Assembly: GCF_018691265.1 (NCBI RefSeq)
Contig: NW_024881316.1
Coordinates: 7,376,819-7,440,818, forward strand
Direction of reading: 5' to 3'
From: Tyto alba
Lineage: Eukaryota > Chordata > Aves > Strigiformes > Tytonidae
Length of the DNA stretch: 64,000 bases
Part shown: in pieces, positions 11,491-26,400 of the stretch
Numbering within the stretch: the first letter of the stretch is position 1
How the letters are laid out: every line of letters begins with the position of its first letter
Translations under genes and position numbers: made by a program
The notes under the pieces: generated by a model
What the model saw: the letters and a program-made list of their open reading frames with translations, nothing else
What the model was told of the DNA's origin: nothing
Database searches by the model: none

Positions 11491-14400
11491 CTGTAAGGAA
11501 AAAAACAGAAAAAAACAAAGGAATGTCAATGTTACATGAAGGTACATAGACCTTAAACGAAAGATTAAATTTTTAGAAAAGCATTCTTTTATTCTTGCAT
11601 AAAGAGGGTGACTGACACATATATTTCCATCAAGGTATTTTTCAATTTGAATTCTGAGACATTCAAAGAAGCAGAAAAATGAAAGTGCATCCATGCTGCA
11701 GGAACAGGACAATTAACCACTGAAGCAGGAAAGCAATGCAGTCAGTAAACACCATCAGTTTTGGCAGATCAGAATACAGAATTTCAATCTTTTTATTTCT
11801 GAAGATGTACATCTTTCTTTAAAACTGATTTAGAAAAGTTTAAAAGCAACCATGCTCTTTCTGGGAGGAGAGTGTAAAAATTTTCAGTTCTAAGAATAGG
11901 TATATTCTGTGCATAAAGTAATGATTAGACATGAAATACAAAGGTGCCAGTCCTATGCAGCAGAAATAGTATAAGGTACAACTTTTATGTTCTGTCATAG
12001 AAAAAAGGTACTTAATCCTTAAAAAGCTAGAAGGGAATACCTCTGGGATCTTGCCACTTAGGAAATTAATGATCTGTGGTACTGATCGTCCTGGTGCATG
12101 AAGCATACAGTGGGTTGAAAACTGAAATAACAGTACTGCTGTCAGGTGCAGAACAAGAGCTGGATCTTCTGAGACTTTTAGCTGTTCAATCAGAGCTTGC
12201 CTATGCTGAAATAGGACTTGCCTAAGGAAAAGGAATACATTATATGAAAATATGTTTCTTGTTCTGTCTTAAAGTACTTGATAATAGACTCCAAAACATA
12301 TCTAACTTCAATTAATTTTAATTTTCTTCTCTGACTGACCAGTTCTTTATGTGAAATTACAGTTAAAAAAAAAAAAAAAAGAAAAAAGCTAGCACTGCTA
12401 TAACTCAAATTTTGAAGAGCCGCCTAGAGAATTTATAAACTGTTACGTTGTACTAAGCAGTCAGTCAAGCAAATTAGCTAAATATGAACCCTCCCCTGCT
12501 CCTCCCACGGAATTAGGACTGATGTGCATAGAATAATTAAAGTTAAGGTACCTTTCCTTCTTTTTGTCTCCTTTTTTCACCATAATACCACAAATATCCA
12601 CTGCAGAATCCAGGCATGAAAGAAAATCTTCTATGCTCTATTGAAAAATTATATAAATATTTAACCTGTGTTAGCAGATTCTAAAAAAGGTTACCTACTG
12701 TTCACAATTAATCCCACAAACAGATGACTGTGAATATATTTGGAATAAACTATGGAAGAAAAGTAAAACCAGTAAAAATTAACTTTATTAATCTTCCAGT
12801 AGTTCATAAATACTAAAACAAACTATAATCCATTCATCTTAAAAATTGAATTAAAAAGGAATATATGTTCAACAATTACTTACAGATATTTTTTTCTTAA
12901 GAAACATATTACTATGGCCTTCTGCATAAAAGAATTAATAAATTACTTTCCTTTGTACTTACACTGCCATAATATGAACGTTTTTATTTTTAATATCCAG
13001 GATTTTACTAGCTCAGAAATACATGGGAGAACAATCAGGAACTTCAGGAACAACACACAAGAAACATCAACCACTTTAAACTGCTGATCCTCTCTCAGCT
13101 TTTAGTTTTCTCACCTGCATGTAAAAGATACACTGGATTCCATCTGGAAGCAAAGAGCTAAGTGACTATCAGTATCAAAATGTAAGGTCATCTTTTCACC
13201 TCTTAAAATTCACAGATAGGAAAATGTACTTACTCTCACTGACTCACACAAATTCAAAATATTATTTTGCCTTCATCCTTCACAGCAGCAGCAGTTAGGT
13301 ACTATGCTATTTATGTCAGCTGTTTATTAGCATCGTATCAGCAGAATGGAAAAGCTGAACTCAAAGATTCTGCATCACTTTACCTTGCCATTCAGAGAAG
13401 TATGCAGTTTAGTTAAAGGACCTTTGGTGTCTTCTGGCAATTTACCTAAAATCTTGGTCCGGACCTGTATGAGACAAGAATGGAAATAATCTGTAGGCAT
13501 ATTTAAACAGAAGACAATTAAATATTAAATAAATATCACTGATCTACCTGAGACTGTTAAAAAGGGACTGTTATCTGCATACCTCATTTGAGATTGTAGA
13601 ATAATTTTCTGTTGTCATCATTGAATCAGATGCTAGGAAGTTGAAAATAAGATTTGTAATGTCTGTACAGACAGTCTTCAAAAGGTGTTTGGCTAGGTTA
13701 GTCTGAGTCTCATCTGTTAAAAGAAATAAGTGATTAAAAGTAACTTCTTATTAGTTACCTGATTCCTGTAACTGTTATCACAGCACTTCCTAAAATGTGG
13801 ACTCTATTAACCACGAATAGCATGAGAAAGTTGTCTGGATACATGAAGCTAACACATCCCTGATTTGCAGTTGCTTATAGAACATTGTTCAGTGAAAAGT
13901 ATGAGCTTCCAGGTCTCCAGGTGCATTTTAATGCATTGTTAGTATTACAAAGGTGTATCTGTATAAGCAATAAACTAGTCCCTGTACAATCCTCCTGAAC
14001 CACTAATGAACAACTGCTATCCATCAACAAGTAAAAAGTACATAAATGGAAAATCTACAGGACAAGTGGTTAAACAGAATAGGAAACACATGCCTTTAAG
14101 ACTGAAACAGTAGAATTTTAGAAAAAATAGGCTGCGTAACACATGTACAAGAGCAGAAACCAATGGGAAATAATTCCCTTTATTCCTAAGCACAGGAATA
14201 TTGTGTGTTTTCGCTAGTACTTCCTTCTAAGTTTTCTGCAGAGAAAGTTCTAGAAGAAAGCCGAATACAGCAGAGAATCTTGAAAACATCTGTAATATTT
14301 TCCTAATGCTACTTTTCTGTCACAAAATACAGGTAGCTAAAGATGACACCTTACAAAGTAACCCACTGAAAAATGAATCCAAACCTTTTTGAAAAACTAT

Positions 14401-17400
14401 CCTCAAGGAGCAGCTACTTTCAGTATCAAACCTGAAAGAGGTTTTAACAGAGGCTTCCTCAGAATCAGGTAGTATGGAAATCGTTCATCAGTGGCACAGG
14501 TGACAATGAAGTAAGCTTACTAATTTTTTTTTCTTATTTTGTTTCATATTTTTTCCCCCCCGACAATAAAAACTGGGAAGGGATACCAACACTTTGGAAG
14601 GAAGGACAAGAACCCACAATTATCTTGACAGAAGGTATAATAGGCTATGGATATGAAATAAAGAGAATGTATTTCAGTAAGTGTGCAAAGCAATGCAATC
14701 CAGCATAAGGTCAGTGTTAGGCAGTGTAAACACATCTCTAAGTTTTTCCTTTTTAAACTGTTGCTCTTCTTTGACCTTGAATGTAGATTCTGCAACAAAT
14801 TCAACATCCTTGAAGTATCATATTCTATTTTTTAAAGTATATATTTATTGTACCTGTGAAATGCTTAATTCCCTTTTCAAATAACCGAATGTTGTTGTAC
14901 AAGTTTGAGAATTCCTCCTGCAAGTCCTTCATAGTCTGTCTTCTGCTAGCTCCAGAGGAAGATGTTGAAGACGTAAAAACAGAACGCACGACTTCCTGAT
15001 AAGTTTTTGTTAAAGGTCTTAGAACAGGGAATAAGAAAGGAGAAACAGGGAACATTAAGCAGTGTAAAACTGTAGAAGGCTCTTCCAAATCTATCATCAA
15101 TAAATCTACCTCATTACATTGTAAATGAAAGGGACATGAATGCCACAGAATGGTGAGATAAATAAAAAGCAAATAATTGAAATGAGAAAAAAGGCACTAG
15201 GAAATTAAAATGTATTTTTGTAATTTCAGAAATACTGCTGGTTACAGTACGTATAGCATGTAAATGCTTGCCAAGGTTTGAACTCATAACAACTCCTAAA
15301 TGGGAACAAGATGAATAGATTCCCAGAAGGAACACTATTCACCAATTCTTTAAGGGGTGTATGGACAAATTTCAGATCAATAAGAGCTGTAATAGGAGAA
15401 GACTGAAGCTGTATTAAAATAGCACAGGCCCTTCTAAAGGTGCAGTTACCATTGCACTCCAAGTTTATTCATGCTTGGGCTATTACAGTCCTACCACGTC
15501 CTTTTTGCCCTGAACACACCTATTCACATCCTCTCGCTTGTACGGAACGTCTTCATCTTTGCTTACATCAGCTTGCTGACCTAGCTTACTACACAGTTCA
15601 CACAGGTACCAGTGGAGCCACAAAAGACAGGAAACATTAACATATGCCAAGGGCTGTATAGAAGATGGGACTGGTGAAACTGCAACATGGATCAGCATAA
15701 GGGGGGTAGAAATACACCCATGAACCTGAAAATATGCTTGCTGACAAAGGATGCAGAACCACCTACTGCTAAGCAGAAGCATTATTTCTCATTACTGTGT
15801 CAGCAGGACATAAGCAAGAATGTAACATGGAGCTGTATAGAAAAAGAATATTGTGGTTCACTTCCATCAGCAATACATTTTTTTCTAAGCAAGGAAGCAG
15901 ATTGAAGGGAAAATTCATCTGAAGTGAATCACAGACATTCTAACTCCAGTTGAATTACTGAAATTACCTTATCAGATGTTCAGCAAGTTCTGTAATAAGT
16001 TCTTCAGGGCAATCCTGCATGTGGGTCTTTAAAACATCCTGAATTTCCTTTTGTGACATGAAAGGGAATTCCGGCTGCTTATTCCTACCTGTAGCGACCA
16101 TGAGCAACATTAACTGAGAAAACACTGTATTTAGTTTTGCTGCAGTTACTCTGTGGCATGAGACGTTGAAATGCCCCAAAGTCCAAACCTCCACAGAAGA
16201 AACCCATTACCAGCAATGCAAAAAAGGGATGACTATACAGCAGTTACATTTTACACATATGAAAAACTGTCAAAATTTCTCTTTTGATCACTTTGAAATT
16301 GATATACTACTTAAGTACTTGTCTATTACAGAAAATAATTTCTATGTGCCTGGCCATTGTGCCATTAGTTTAGAAACAATGACATCACCAAGACCAAAGA
16401 GGTTTTTAAAATACCCAAACTGAACAGAACGTTCCTATTTAAAGGATTTCATGAGGTGGTAGGTTTTTTTTTGTTTGTTTGTTTTTTTTAAACCCCATTT
16501 AGTAAGGTACACAATCATGTAACAGAGATTATCCTAAACTTGAGGTTACAATATAAAATTCGAGACATGGTAAAGCAAGAATATTAAACCAGACAAGCTC
16601 TAATAATAAAATCAACTTACATGCTGCTTGTAAATGTATACAGATTAGTGCATCTGTATTTTGGTTTTGGACAAAATACAAAGCTTGTCTGCATGCTGCA
16701 AAATTTAGCTTTTACATATAAAAATGATGACGACAGGACTTAAGAATGATGATGACCAGGATGATGACAGGGAACCAGAAAAGGACAGGTGCTCTATGTT
16801 TCAGATGCAGCATAAAACAGGTTTATTCTGCATATAACTGAATGAATGGAAATCAGTGATGTTCCTAGTTGTGCCACAGTAGCAATGAACAACATACTGG
16901 GCTATATAAACAGGTGGAAAGGGAGCTTACATCAGGTTTTGGAATGATCTCATTTATATTTGAATGGTTACATCTGAACTTATCTTGGGATTTTGGTTCA
17001 ATCTATTTACTACAATACAGCAATACAAGCAGCAACAATTGTAAAACATGAAACATCACACCAAAAAAAAGTGGTTTAACACTGTTTTACTCAGTAACTG
17101 AGCAGTCTTGAAAAATAATTTATATGTGAACTACAGTGATCTATGAGAGTAGTATCATACAAAATTAAGATGCTGTACTTCACAACTTCAAATATCATGT
17201 CTAAAAGTATTTTTCAGTCAGTATGGAAAGTCTAGATACTATATATAAAATGGTAGTACACATTTCTGGTACTCCATTGAATAAAATAAATCACACATAA
17301 TTATGATTGTTTCATTTGCAACCACTGTTTGCTAGAAGTGTAACAATGTAGGTGTTTACTTCTGAGGAAGCCGTCCACGCTCCCTCTCCTAACAGTAAAG

Positions 17401-20400
17401 ATCAGGAAATGGGAACCAACAGGGAGCAATTCCAACTCATCCTGTAATACACACCTAAAACAAGCGAGACTGACTAGGCCTTCAAAGTACCTACTTTTCT
17501 CCATTACAGAGTCAGTAGTTACAAAGGTAGCTAGCTCAGATGTAGAAATCTCAGTTGAACAAGATGAATCTTATTTAAAATATTAAAACTTTATTTTGAC
17601 TGTATGTTTTATCCCTAGGAGGAAAAACATCTAAGTATTGTTTCATTGCTACGATTTGTTAATTTAAGCTGATAAAGCTTTGGAACAGGATGAGAACTTC
17701 TCCATTTATCATACACTATTCAGCAGGTGTTAAGAAAACAAGTATAATATTCATCCCAAAATCGAAGGCATTTCCTACATAGAATCAAATTTTAAAAACC
17801 CCACAAACCACCTGCTCTCATTTCCTTTACTTAAATTTCTTTTTTAAAGACTAAGTTATGATATTCAGTGAATATGGTATGTCCATTTCATTTAGATAGC
17901 AATTATCATATCCCCTGGTACAATTCTAATGGACTAGTATTCTCAAATTCTTTGATATTTTACTTGATCTTACCAACACAGTGGGGAAACAGAGATGTGG
18001 AAAAGCAAGTGATAAAACATGTCAGGATGAGTAGATAGTGCCCAAAATAAAATGACAAACCTGTGCTAGTTGCTTGCGACTCTTCATCGCTGTCAGCGTC
18101 CTTTCTTCCTTTCTTCTTGGTTTTCTTAACCTTTATCTCTCTAGCATTACCACCTCCTCCACCTCTCACGCTTCCACTGCCCTCTGGTGGAGAATTATTT
18201 GCTTAGTACACAGAAGAGTTCTAGCACTTAAAAGTTTACGGTATTATCGTAATTTATCTGCATTACTTGTTAATGCCAAATTAAAAAAATGCAACCTGAT
18301 TTTAAATGTAAGCTACAATATATATTCCAGAATCTTAGTGCCGTATGTTTCACTTTTAAGAAAAAAAAAAAAAAAAAAAAAAGCAACTGAGTCAAAGCTT
18401 TGTTTAAGCTAACATCATTAATAAACACAAATACTAATCACATCAAATGTACATATCACTAAAAAAAAGAACCAAACCAAAAAACAATATCCTTTTGCAG
18501 TTGAAAACAGATGAGATACCAGTGTCCATGACGTAATGGGAGATTTTCTGTTGGCTGAAAAGAGCATCTTAGGAAGTATTTAGCATTTTTATTCAGTGAT
18601 GCTGAATAACAGAGCTACTCAATAATATTACTGATTATGTAACTTTGTTAACTTTCAGAGAAAGAATCCTACGTAGAAAGCTTTTCTCCAAATTATTGGA
18701 AGCGTGCATTCAATTAACTAGAACACTAATTCTTTTTTGGCTCTCCCTAGATGACTATAGAGCAATGAGAAGTTCCAGTTCTGATAAACATAACAAATTA
18801 CTTAGTTCATAGTCCTGTAACCCATGTATTCACGCTGCAGACAGGATCGCAATTTGCAGTACAGTCTCCCTCCACAAGGTAAGCTGTTCTGCTGTTTGTT
18901 CCCTTTTTCACAGCTTGTTCCCTTGTTTTTTCACTTGACAGAAATTTAAACTCCAGAATAATTGGTTCTATACATGCGCTGTCTTGAGAAAGTAGTTATT
19001 TTTCCATTTAAATATAAGGGCCAAGATTTCAAGTAACTACATTATGTAACAGTACTATCATTTAAGAAAAGGAAACACAAAGACAAGATGCTACTGCTCA
19101 CAAAGCTAACCACATCTGTTACATGCTATAGATGGATGTTTAAGCATTACTTTGCAGGGACAGCAAACCAGTTCACTTGCAGCTAGCTATGGACAGTGTA
19201 CTTGTGAGATCTCAGTTTTTGACCTCTCCAAAAAAAAAAAAAAAAAAGAGTTGGTGTTTTTCACAAGCCTATTTGAAATGTGACTGCATTTAGCTGAGCA
19301 GATACAAGCTGTTTGTCAACTGTGCAATATACTAGTTATTCTGAAAACAAGCTCTCTTTGCTCTCTATTCCACTTCAGTAGCCATACAGAAAAAGCTGCA
19401 ATCTGCAGTCAAGACCGTATCCACAGAAAGATGAAGCAGGAGAGACTACTGCCAGAAAAGCCGTATTTTAGGACAACAGAATATATGGACTGTAGCCTAC
19501 AGAAAGGAATACGAGAGTACATGCCTCTGCAGATACCTGTTTGTAACTGACTGTTGCAAATGGTATTACGAATGGACAATAGAGAATTTATCTTGAAAAT
19601 TTTCATTAATTCAATACATGACAGAATTCACATTTGTATGAACTGCATTAACACTATACGCTCCGCCAGGTTATGCTTAAACAGTAGATACTGATATAGT
19701 CATGCACAGATTTTAAGAAAGGCAACGTGACATTGGCCACATTCTGCCATTATACAATACCACCACCTAATCCTTAAAACATGATGTTGATTGTTTTAAG
19801 GTAATGCACCTAACAGTTCCTAAAAAAAACACTCCAGGGTAGTGCTTGCTGATGGTGCACCATACGTTTACCTGTGGATATGACTGTGTCTAGACATGTG
19901 GATTGATTCCAAATAGCCACCACACAGATGGAATAAATCTTGGGATTAATTTAACCCGGGATACACCCTGAAGTAAACTGTGTGAATCTCCAAATAACTG
20001 TATGTGTGCAAGCCACAGAATTTTTTCTGGCACAGTATTCTCGGAGAAGTTGTACAATATTCTCCAAAAAACTCCATCTTAATACCTCATTTCTCATCTT
20101 AGACAGTGATTTTGGAATCAACTTCTCAAGACTATTTTCCTGGATCCCTGAAAAGCGGAGAGTAAGAGAGCATATCTACAATGTGTAACAAAAAAATGGT
20201 ACAGGGGTCCTCGAGCTAATACTGGTTTGGTCAGTCCTCATTGCGCAACTTAATCTTATGTGACCATACCGTATACACTGATAAATGAAAATGGATTCCG
20301 TGGTTCTGAAGGCAGCTGACTTGTGTTGGACAAACTCAGCGTATCTTTATGGTACTTCCTCTGCACTTCTAAACCTGAAATTAGTTCTCATGGACATAGC

Positions 20401-23400
20401 TCAGATACATCTGTAGTATAATGATGAGAAGTGGTTGGATTGTTTCTTAAATATCTTCAGCAATGGACTAGAGGCAGCTAATGGACTACAAAATACAGTA
20501 ACTCAGTAACTTTATATTTTAATATTTCCAAGGCTGAACAAGCCTTTTTTTTCTTTTTTTATTGGCTTAAACTAAATATTGATGCTGTACCTGTTGCTTT
20601 TTTTCTTCTTTCATCCTTTTTGTCTTTCTTATTAGCATATAAATTCTCCAAACCAGAAGCCTGCTTTAAATCTTCTTCAGTGATTAAATTAACAGGGTTA
20701 TTTTTCATTTCCTAAAATGAAGAACATGCACTTCATCACAAAAAAGATACATACAGCAACAAAAGTTACATACGGAAATATTTAAGTCATTTGGCCATTT
20801 TTAAGTATACTAATCTAACACCATGTTTTCCAAGTGCAACATATGAAAAGACATTTATTCTTCTTTTCAAAATTCCGCATCTGATCATATTGCTAGTGTG
20901 ATGGTGTTCCCTGACTGCAACTGAATATACATTAAATTACACCAATTACATATACAAACCCCTTTCTTCATTATTGCCCCTCTTCTCAAGCTGAAATTCA
21001 GGTAAGATATAAAGAGATCACAGCAAATAGGAAGTCACATAAACTACACTCCAACACTCAACATATATTGCATCTCGACCGATAAAAAAAATCCATACCT
21101 TTTCAGCTTTCTGTTGCATCATATCAGAAAACAGATCAGCACAGCTGCTTAGAAATTTATCACTGACCACAATGGTGTCACTGAAGACTAAATTTGAAGA
21201 ATTTTTGTTTAAAGATCTCATCACTTGCTGAAGCAAAATCCCAACATCTTCTACTGATAACGAACTGGGCAGAAATGTCTAGGGTAAAGAAAATCAAAAA
21301 CATTTATATACAATAATCTGCTCTAGAATGGACAAACATACTTGTATATGAATAAAAAGAATCTGCAGACACCCCATTTGACATCTGTTAACTATTCAGA
21401 ATATATTGCACTTTTAAAATTAAACTAATAATTTAAGAGTAAACACTAAATCTTTTAACACTGCAAATCAGCATTGCTCCAGAATATGTGCTACCTCTGA
21501 GAAAACACATGGCAACTTCTTCAAAATGCATCTCAATAGATACAGAGCAACAGCAAACAAAAAACAGCAGGCCTCTTTACAAGCAACAGATTAGTGCTGT
21601 AAGGCCTAAAATTAGGATTTAGCCAGGACAAAATGGTTACTATTCCTCTGCTTACTGCAACTGTCATAGGAGTTCAGTTTAAACTGGTTTCCAAAAAATC
21701 CCCCACATAAATATATTACTCTCTGGAAGAATACATTAGCACTAATTTTGAAAGGCAAGTAGTCTTAGCTATCTATCAACTGAATACTGGCATGTCCCTC
21801 CCCTGTTTTTGTTCAGACCAACTTAAAAGCAAATAATGCCTTTTTGCTCGTTATTTTACTTAAACTGAATATTATTCTTTAACAGCATGGCATTTTCATT
21901 ATACATATGTGTAGTTTCAATAAAGTATCATCTGACACAAAAATAAGACAAAATAAATAAATCCAATGACAACTGGAAGGATTGCTTACTGCTACATCTA
22001 TCCAGTTTCCAGAGCTGATGGCTTCCTCTACAGAGGCTTCCACTTGATCCACAATTTCTTGACCAACACAAGCTGCTCTCAGAAATAAGAGTTGTGTGGA
22101 CTTGAATCTTTTCTTAATGTAGCCTGATGGGTCAGGGATGCCAAGTCTGTACAATGCATCAAATTCTATAAAATAGTTAGATGTCCGTTACATTTAAGTA
22201 CCTTCATATACATACAGGATCTTATGTGGTAATTTTTTTTTGAAAGCAGGAAACAAAGAATTACATATAGTTATTATACAAGTAAATGCAGCCTCAGGCT
22301 GATGCTGATCTAAAGCTTAGTTCAGTACAAGCTACAACCAAACACAATTAATAGGAATATGAAGATTAAATCATGGACATGACTTTGGTATGAGTTTTGG
22401 ATAAAAAAAATGTTGTTTGTTTTTTTTTTTTCAGATTCTTATACCATTGAGTTTATCTTTGCAATTATACCTTTCCAAGGTATTCTAATATAACATGAAC
22501 AATATTTACAATACATACAATGTCAAAATGTTTTCTTTTCAAAAGTTACTCCAATATACTTGTAGAATTGTGCAATGCCTCACAAGCAAAGCATTTCAAC
22601 TATTTGGTGGTTTATACTTAGGCGTTCCGAAAACATTCAAAGACTTTGACAGATACTCTATCAGTCAAGCAATATTACAGAAACACTTAATACTACTACA
22701 GTAAATTATGCCAAACCTTTTCAAACTGCAAGACTAACTGTTATTTAGGGACTGGCCCTTTGGGACCAGAAGGGTACATTCCTCTGTTTATTCAGGTCCA
22801 CATTTTCCCATAGCTCCTGTTTTAAAACATCATCGTCCAGCATCACTCAGCTTTAAGTTAAGACTTGTTTGGATTCAAATCAGGACACTAGTGCTACCCA
22901 CTCCAGTTCTACAAATCTTATTTTGGAAAAGGTTTTTCCTGTGCACTGTGTGCTTGGCTATCTGGACATAACAGCCAAAGTTTGGTTGTAATCTGGACAC
23001 CTGGATTGAAACTCCAACCACGATCATCTGAAAAGCCTACAATGAGCAGTCTAAGAAATATTTCCAGAAGAGTAATAAAAGTAGCATTTATAACGCTGTG
23101 AGAAATAAAATTTCTGTTTAGCAGTACAATTCTCTTTGCTGAAATACAGTTCTGTGTGATAAAGTAACACACATCAATATAAGCAAGATTGTCTTTTAAC
23201 AAAGGAGTATCAGCTTCTGTATTGATTTCCACTTACTCTTGTGAGGCTTCACTCTAGACATTGTATTAGGGTAAGACCAATTACCTAAACTAGTTCTAGA
23301 AAGCTATTTTATCTACAAGAATATAGATTAATTACCTAAGTAACCATTCTGCTTGAAAAAAGAATCCACCCAGTTGCTCTGTGTTTTGGCATAGATGTCT

Positions 23401-26400
23401 GGAACAAACACAGCCTTATCCTGTCTCCCACCAACCACGGTGCCTTTTAGACGAGCAGTGTTAACAAGTTCTTCTAGCACAGCTATAAGAAGAAAATAAA
23501 TGAACCAACATTTTCCACTTCAATATATCCATTAATCAAAACATAGCAATTATTTTCCCTGCTTTGTTTCTTCTTTTTTCCCCACCCATTAGTTTTTTGT
23601 GCTTGCTCTGGTGAAACATTTCTGAGTTCTATCAATTATTTTTAACACTTAGGAGAATGTCTTGATAAAAGTTCTGGAAATCATACAATGTTTCAAAAGC
23701 ATGAGCCACAATGGCAGGATCAAAACACTTTTTAGTGAACATATAGCTGGAAAGCTCTTAATTTAGAAAATGTAGTCATAAAAAAAAAAATCTTTCTTTG
23801 GCCAGACAGTAAAATTTATGAGCAATTTGTTAGGAACGTTCTCTTTGAATTCACTGCTTGCATGTTAGCCAAGGTGGAAAAAAGAGAAATCTGAACACAG
23901 TAAAGAGATATGAACAATTGTTACCTGAACTGCGCAAATGTGAGCACCTTCTACTGGTGACCATCTTCATGGTTTACAATGTTCACATTGTTGCCAATAA
24001 TAACCTCCTGATAATGCACAAACGTTGCTGACAAAGAACGTATTGGTGACTGGTAGTACCAAAGTACTAAGCCTTTCTCAAAGCTAAATAAGGTATTTTC
24101 AGTCCATTAAAGGTGCACAGTAATATCTGATTTGTCTCCTATGTTTGGCTTTTGCCTTTTTGTAAGCCACTAGATACATTTAAAAAAATCAGTGACATCA
24201 ACTGCCAAGCTCTGCTAATTTCCAGAGCTTTGCTAGATGGCTTTTTTTATCTTCAGTTTGTGTTGATTTCTATTTCATTAAAAGACAGATTTTACCCTGG
24301 AACAAAATGTTAAATGGTATCACGTGGTACGGCTTCTTCCTCATTAAATACGAGTAGCAGTCAACATTACACCATGCTTAGTACAACACATGGAGGTTTA
24401 TCTCACGTACACAGGAAAATTTACCTGAAAACCTGGTTCCAGAAGAAATAGCACATATTAAATAATTTTTTGTAAGATATGCCCATATTGTAGATAGCCT
24501 CTATAATTGCCACTAACAAAGCTGAACCTAATTTACACTGAAAAAATGTAGAAGAAAGAGAAATTGATTTAAAGAAGATAGAGCTTTACGTAACCTAACA
24601 CAAGAGCTAGAAATCACATTCTGCCATGGTTCAGTTACCCTGTATAAAATGAAGCTCATAAGATAGATTCTGAAAATAAAATTAGATTTTTATACTTACT
24701 AATAATTTAGTTACCCTAGAAATTAGAGTCAGCGTGCCTATTCTACTTAAGCATTTGGCAGACAATAGAGTTTGGTGCTCTGTTTGCAATCTCAACTTGT
24801 TTTTATTCAAGGTTTTTAGAAAAAAGAACGAAACTTTAATAGATTTTCAAACAATTTTGTAGAGCACTAGCAATGAACCAGAGTCTTTAGAGACAGGGGG
24901 AGAAATGAGTATGCCAATTCATTTTTGTATTATTTCAAGTGCCAGTTCTAAAGCTGCAGGGCAGAGAAGGTGCTTTCATAGGAGATTTCACAGCCCCTAC
25001 TACAATTATGCCTAGATAGTCTTTTTTTTAAAAAAACAAAACAACAGGACCTTTGCAGAACTACTGTAATCTCACACTTATTTTTAAAGGTGATTGAGGA
25101 CTCTGTAGTGTCCTATTAGTTCCTTGCCAAAGTCTGGCAAAGATGATAAGCATCCCTCCATGCTTACCCCACATCAGCAACACAATATTCAGAAATGAAG
25201 AACATCTGTGCTTTCATTATGCTTTGTAATTACTGTTTTAACTTTTAACAGTTTCTCATCTCTAAAACTGTTTTCTATCATAACTTCATGCCAGCTAAGC
25301 ATGAATGGCAGCACAGCTATGTGATAGAACCAAAGAATATTGCTTCTCTTGTCTAACACTGTCGATTAAATAATTAGCTGTTTGTACATTATACAAGCAG
25401 TACACTGAACTTACATTTTCTTTCTGGAAGAGACATGAAAAAACACTGTAAAAGACACTGCTAATAATGACAAACAGAAAAAGCCAAGAGTATAAGTAAC
25501 GTCATTAATAGATATTTTTCAAGTTTTCGGCATTTGTGAAATTGAAATGGTATCTCAGCAAATGGACAGAATAAAATCAAATGTGCTCTGGCAGTGAGTA
25601 AAAAGCTCTTTGAAACTTATGAAACTGCAGAAGAAATGAAATACAGTAACAAAAGCTAAAGAAAAAGATGAACAAACTCACTAAAAAAAAAAAAAAAGCC
25701 AAATAAGAAAGTACTACAAATACACTTAGCCATTGTGATGATTACTGGTGACAGGAAAACACCAGAACTTCAATTCACATTAACACTGTACATGGTGATG
25801 TTTTGCTCATGTATTTGAAGGACCTGTTTGAAAAAGACTGTAACAACATCCTGAAATTTGTAGGGTACTGAAACATTACCCTAATGCAGTTTAACAGGTT
25901 TTCCTTTCAATCTATGAATACCTGGATAGTACATTCCAAAAAAAAAAAAAAAAAAAAAGGAAACCTGAAATTGATTATGTGAAAACAGAGTGTTTATATG
26001 ATTTTATTTAAATGCTAAGATTTTCATTTTTACTGAAGAAGCTTGTCGCAAAGAACAAGAAGGTAAGCAGAAAGATATTACAGTGGAGCTAAAATGTGCG
26101 CTGCCCTGAAGGCAAAAAGACCCAATCAAACAAAAGAGAAATATTAACTTTCATGAGAAGAGATAGAAAACTGTTACAGGATTTTGAAAGCCAGCAGCAC
26201 TCAGCCAGCCAGCATACAAGACTAATGATGCTTGAAGCAGCGTTTTGGACTGACAGGAGGGAGCAGTCAAAGAAAAGCTGGAACACTAGAATTGAGAAAC
26301 AATTAAGTACTGGCTAAAAGTTTCAGCAGCTGGATAGGAATTCTTTAGGCATTTCTATTTTAGAAAAGGAACTGTGGAAAAAAAAAGGAAACAGTTGAAG

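Noticed and set aside
16725..16775. GATGATGAC-rich short repeat in UFL1 intron 12
   Set aside because: Only a few imperfect trinucleotide copies; ordinary intronic low complexity.
24421..24480. Possible extra UFL1 exon in the 3.4-kb intron 7 (a GT donor preceded by a short open stretch)
   Set aside because: Exon 7 (26863-26921) and exon 8 join in frame and match the mammalian protein without a gap, so nothing is missing for this segment to supply.
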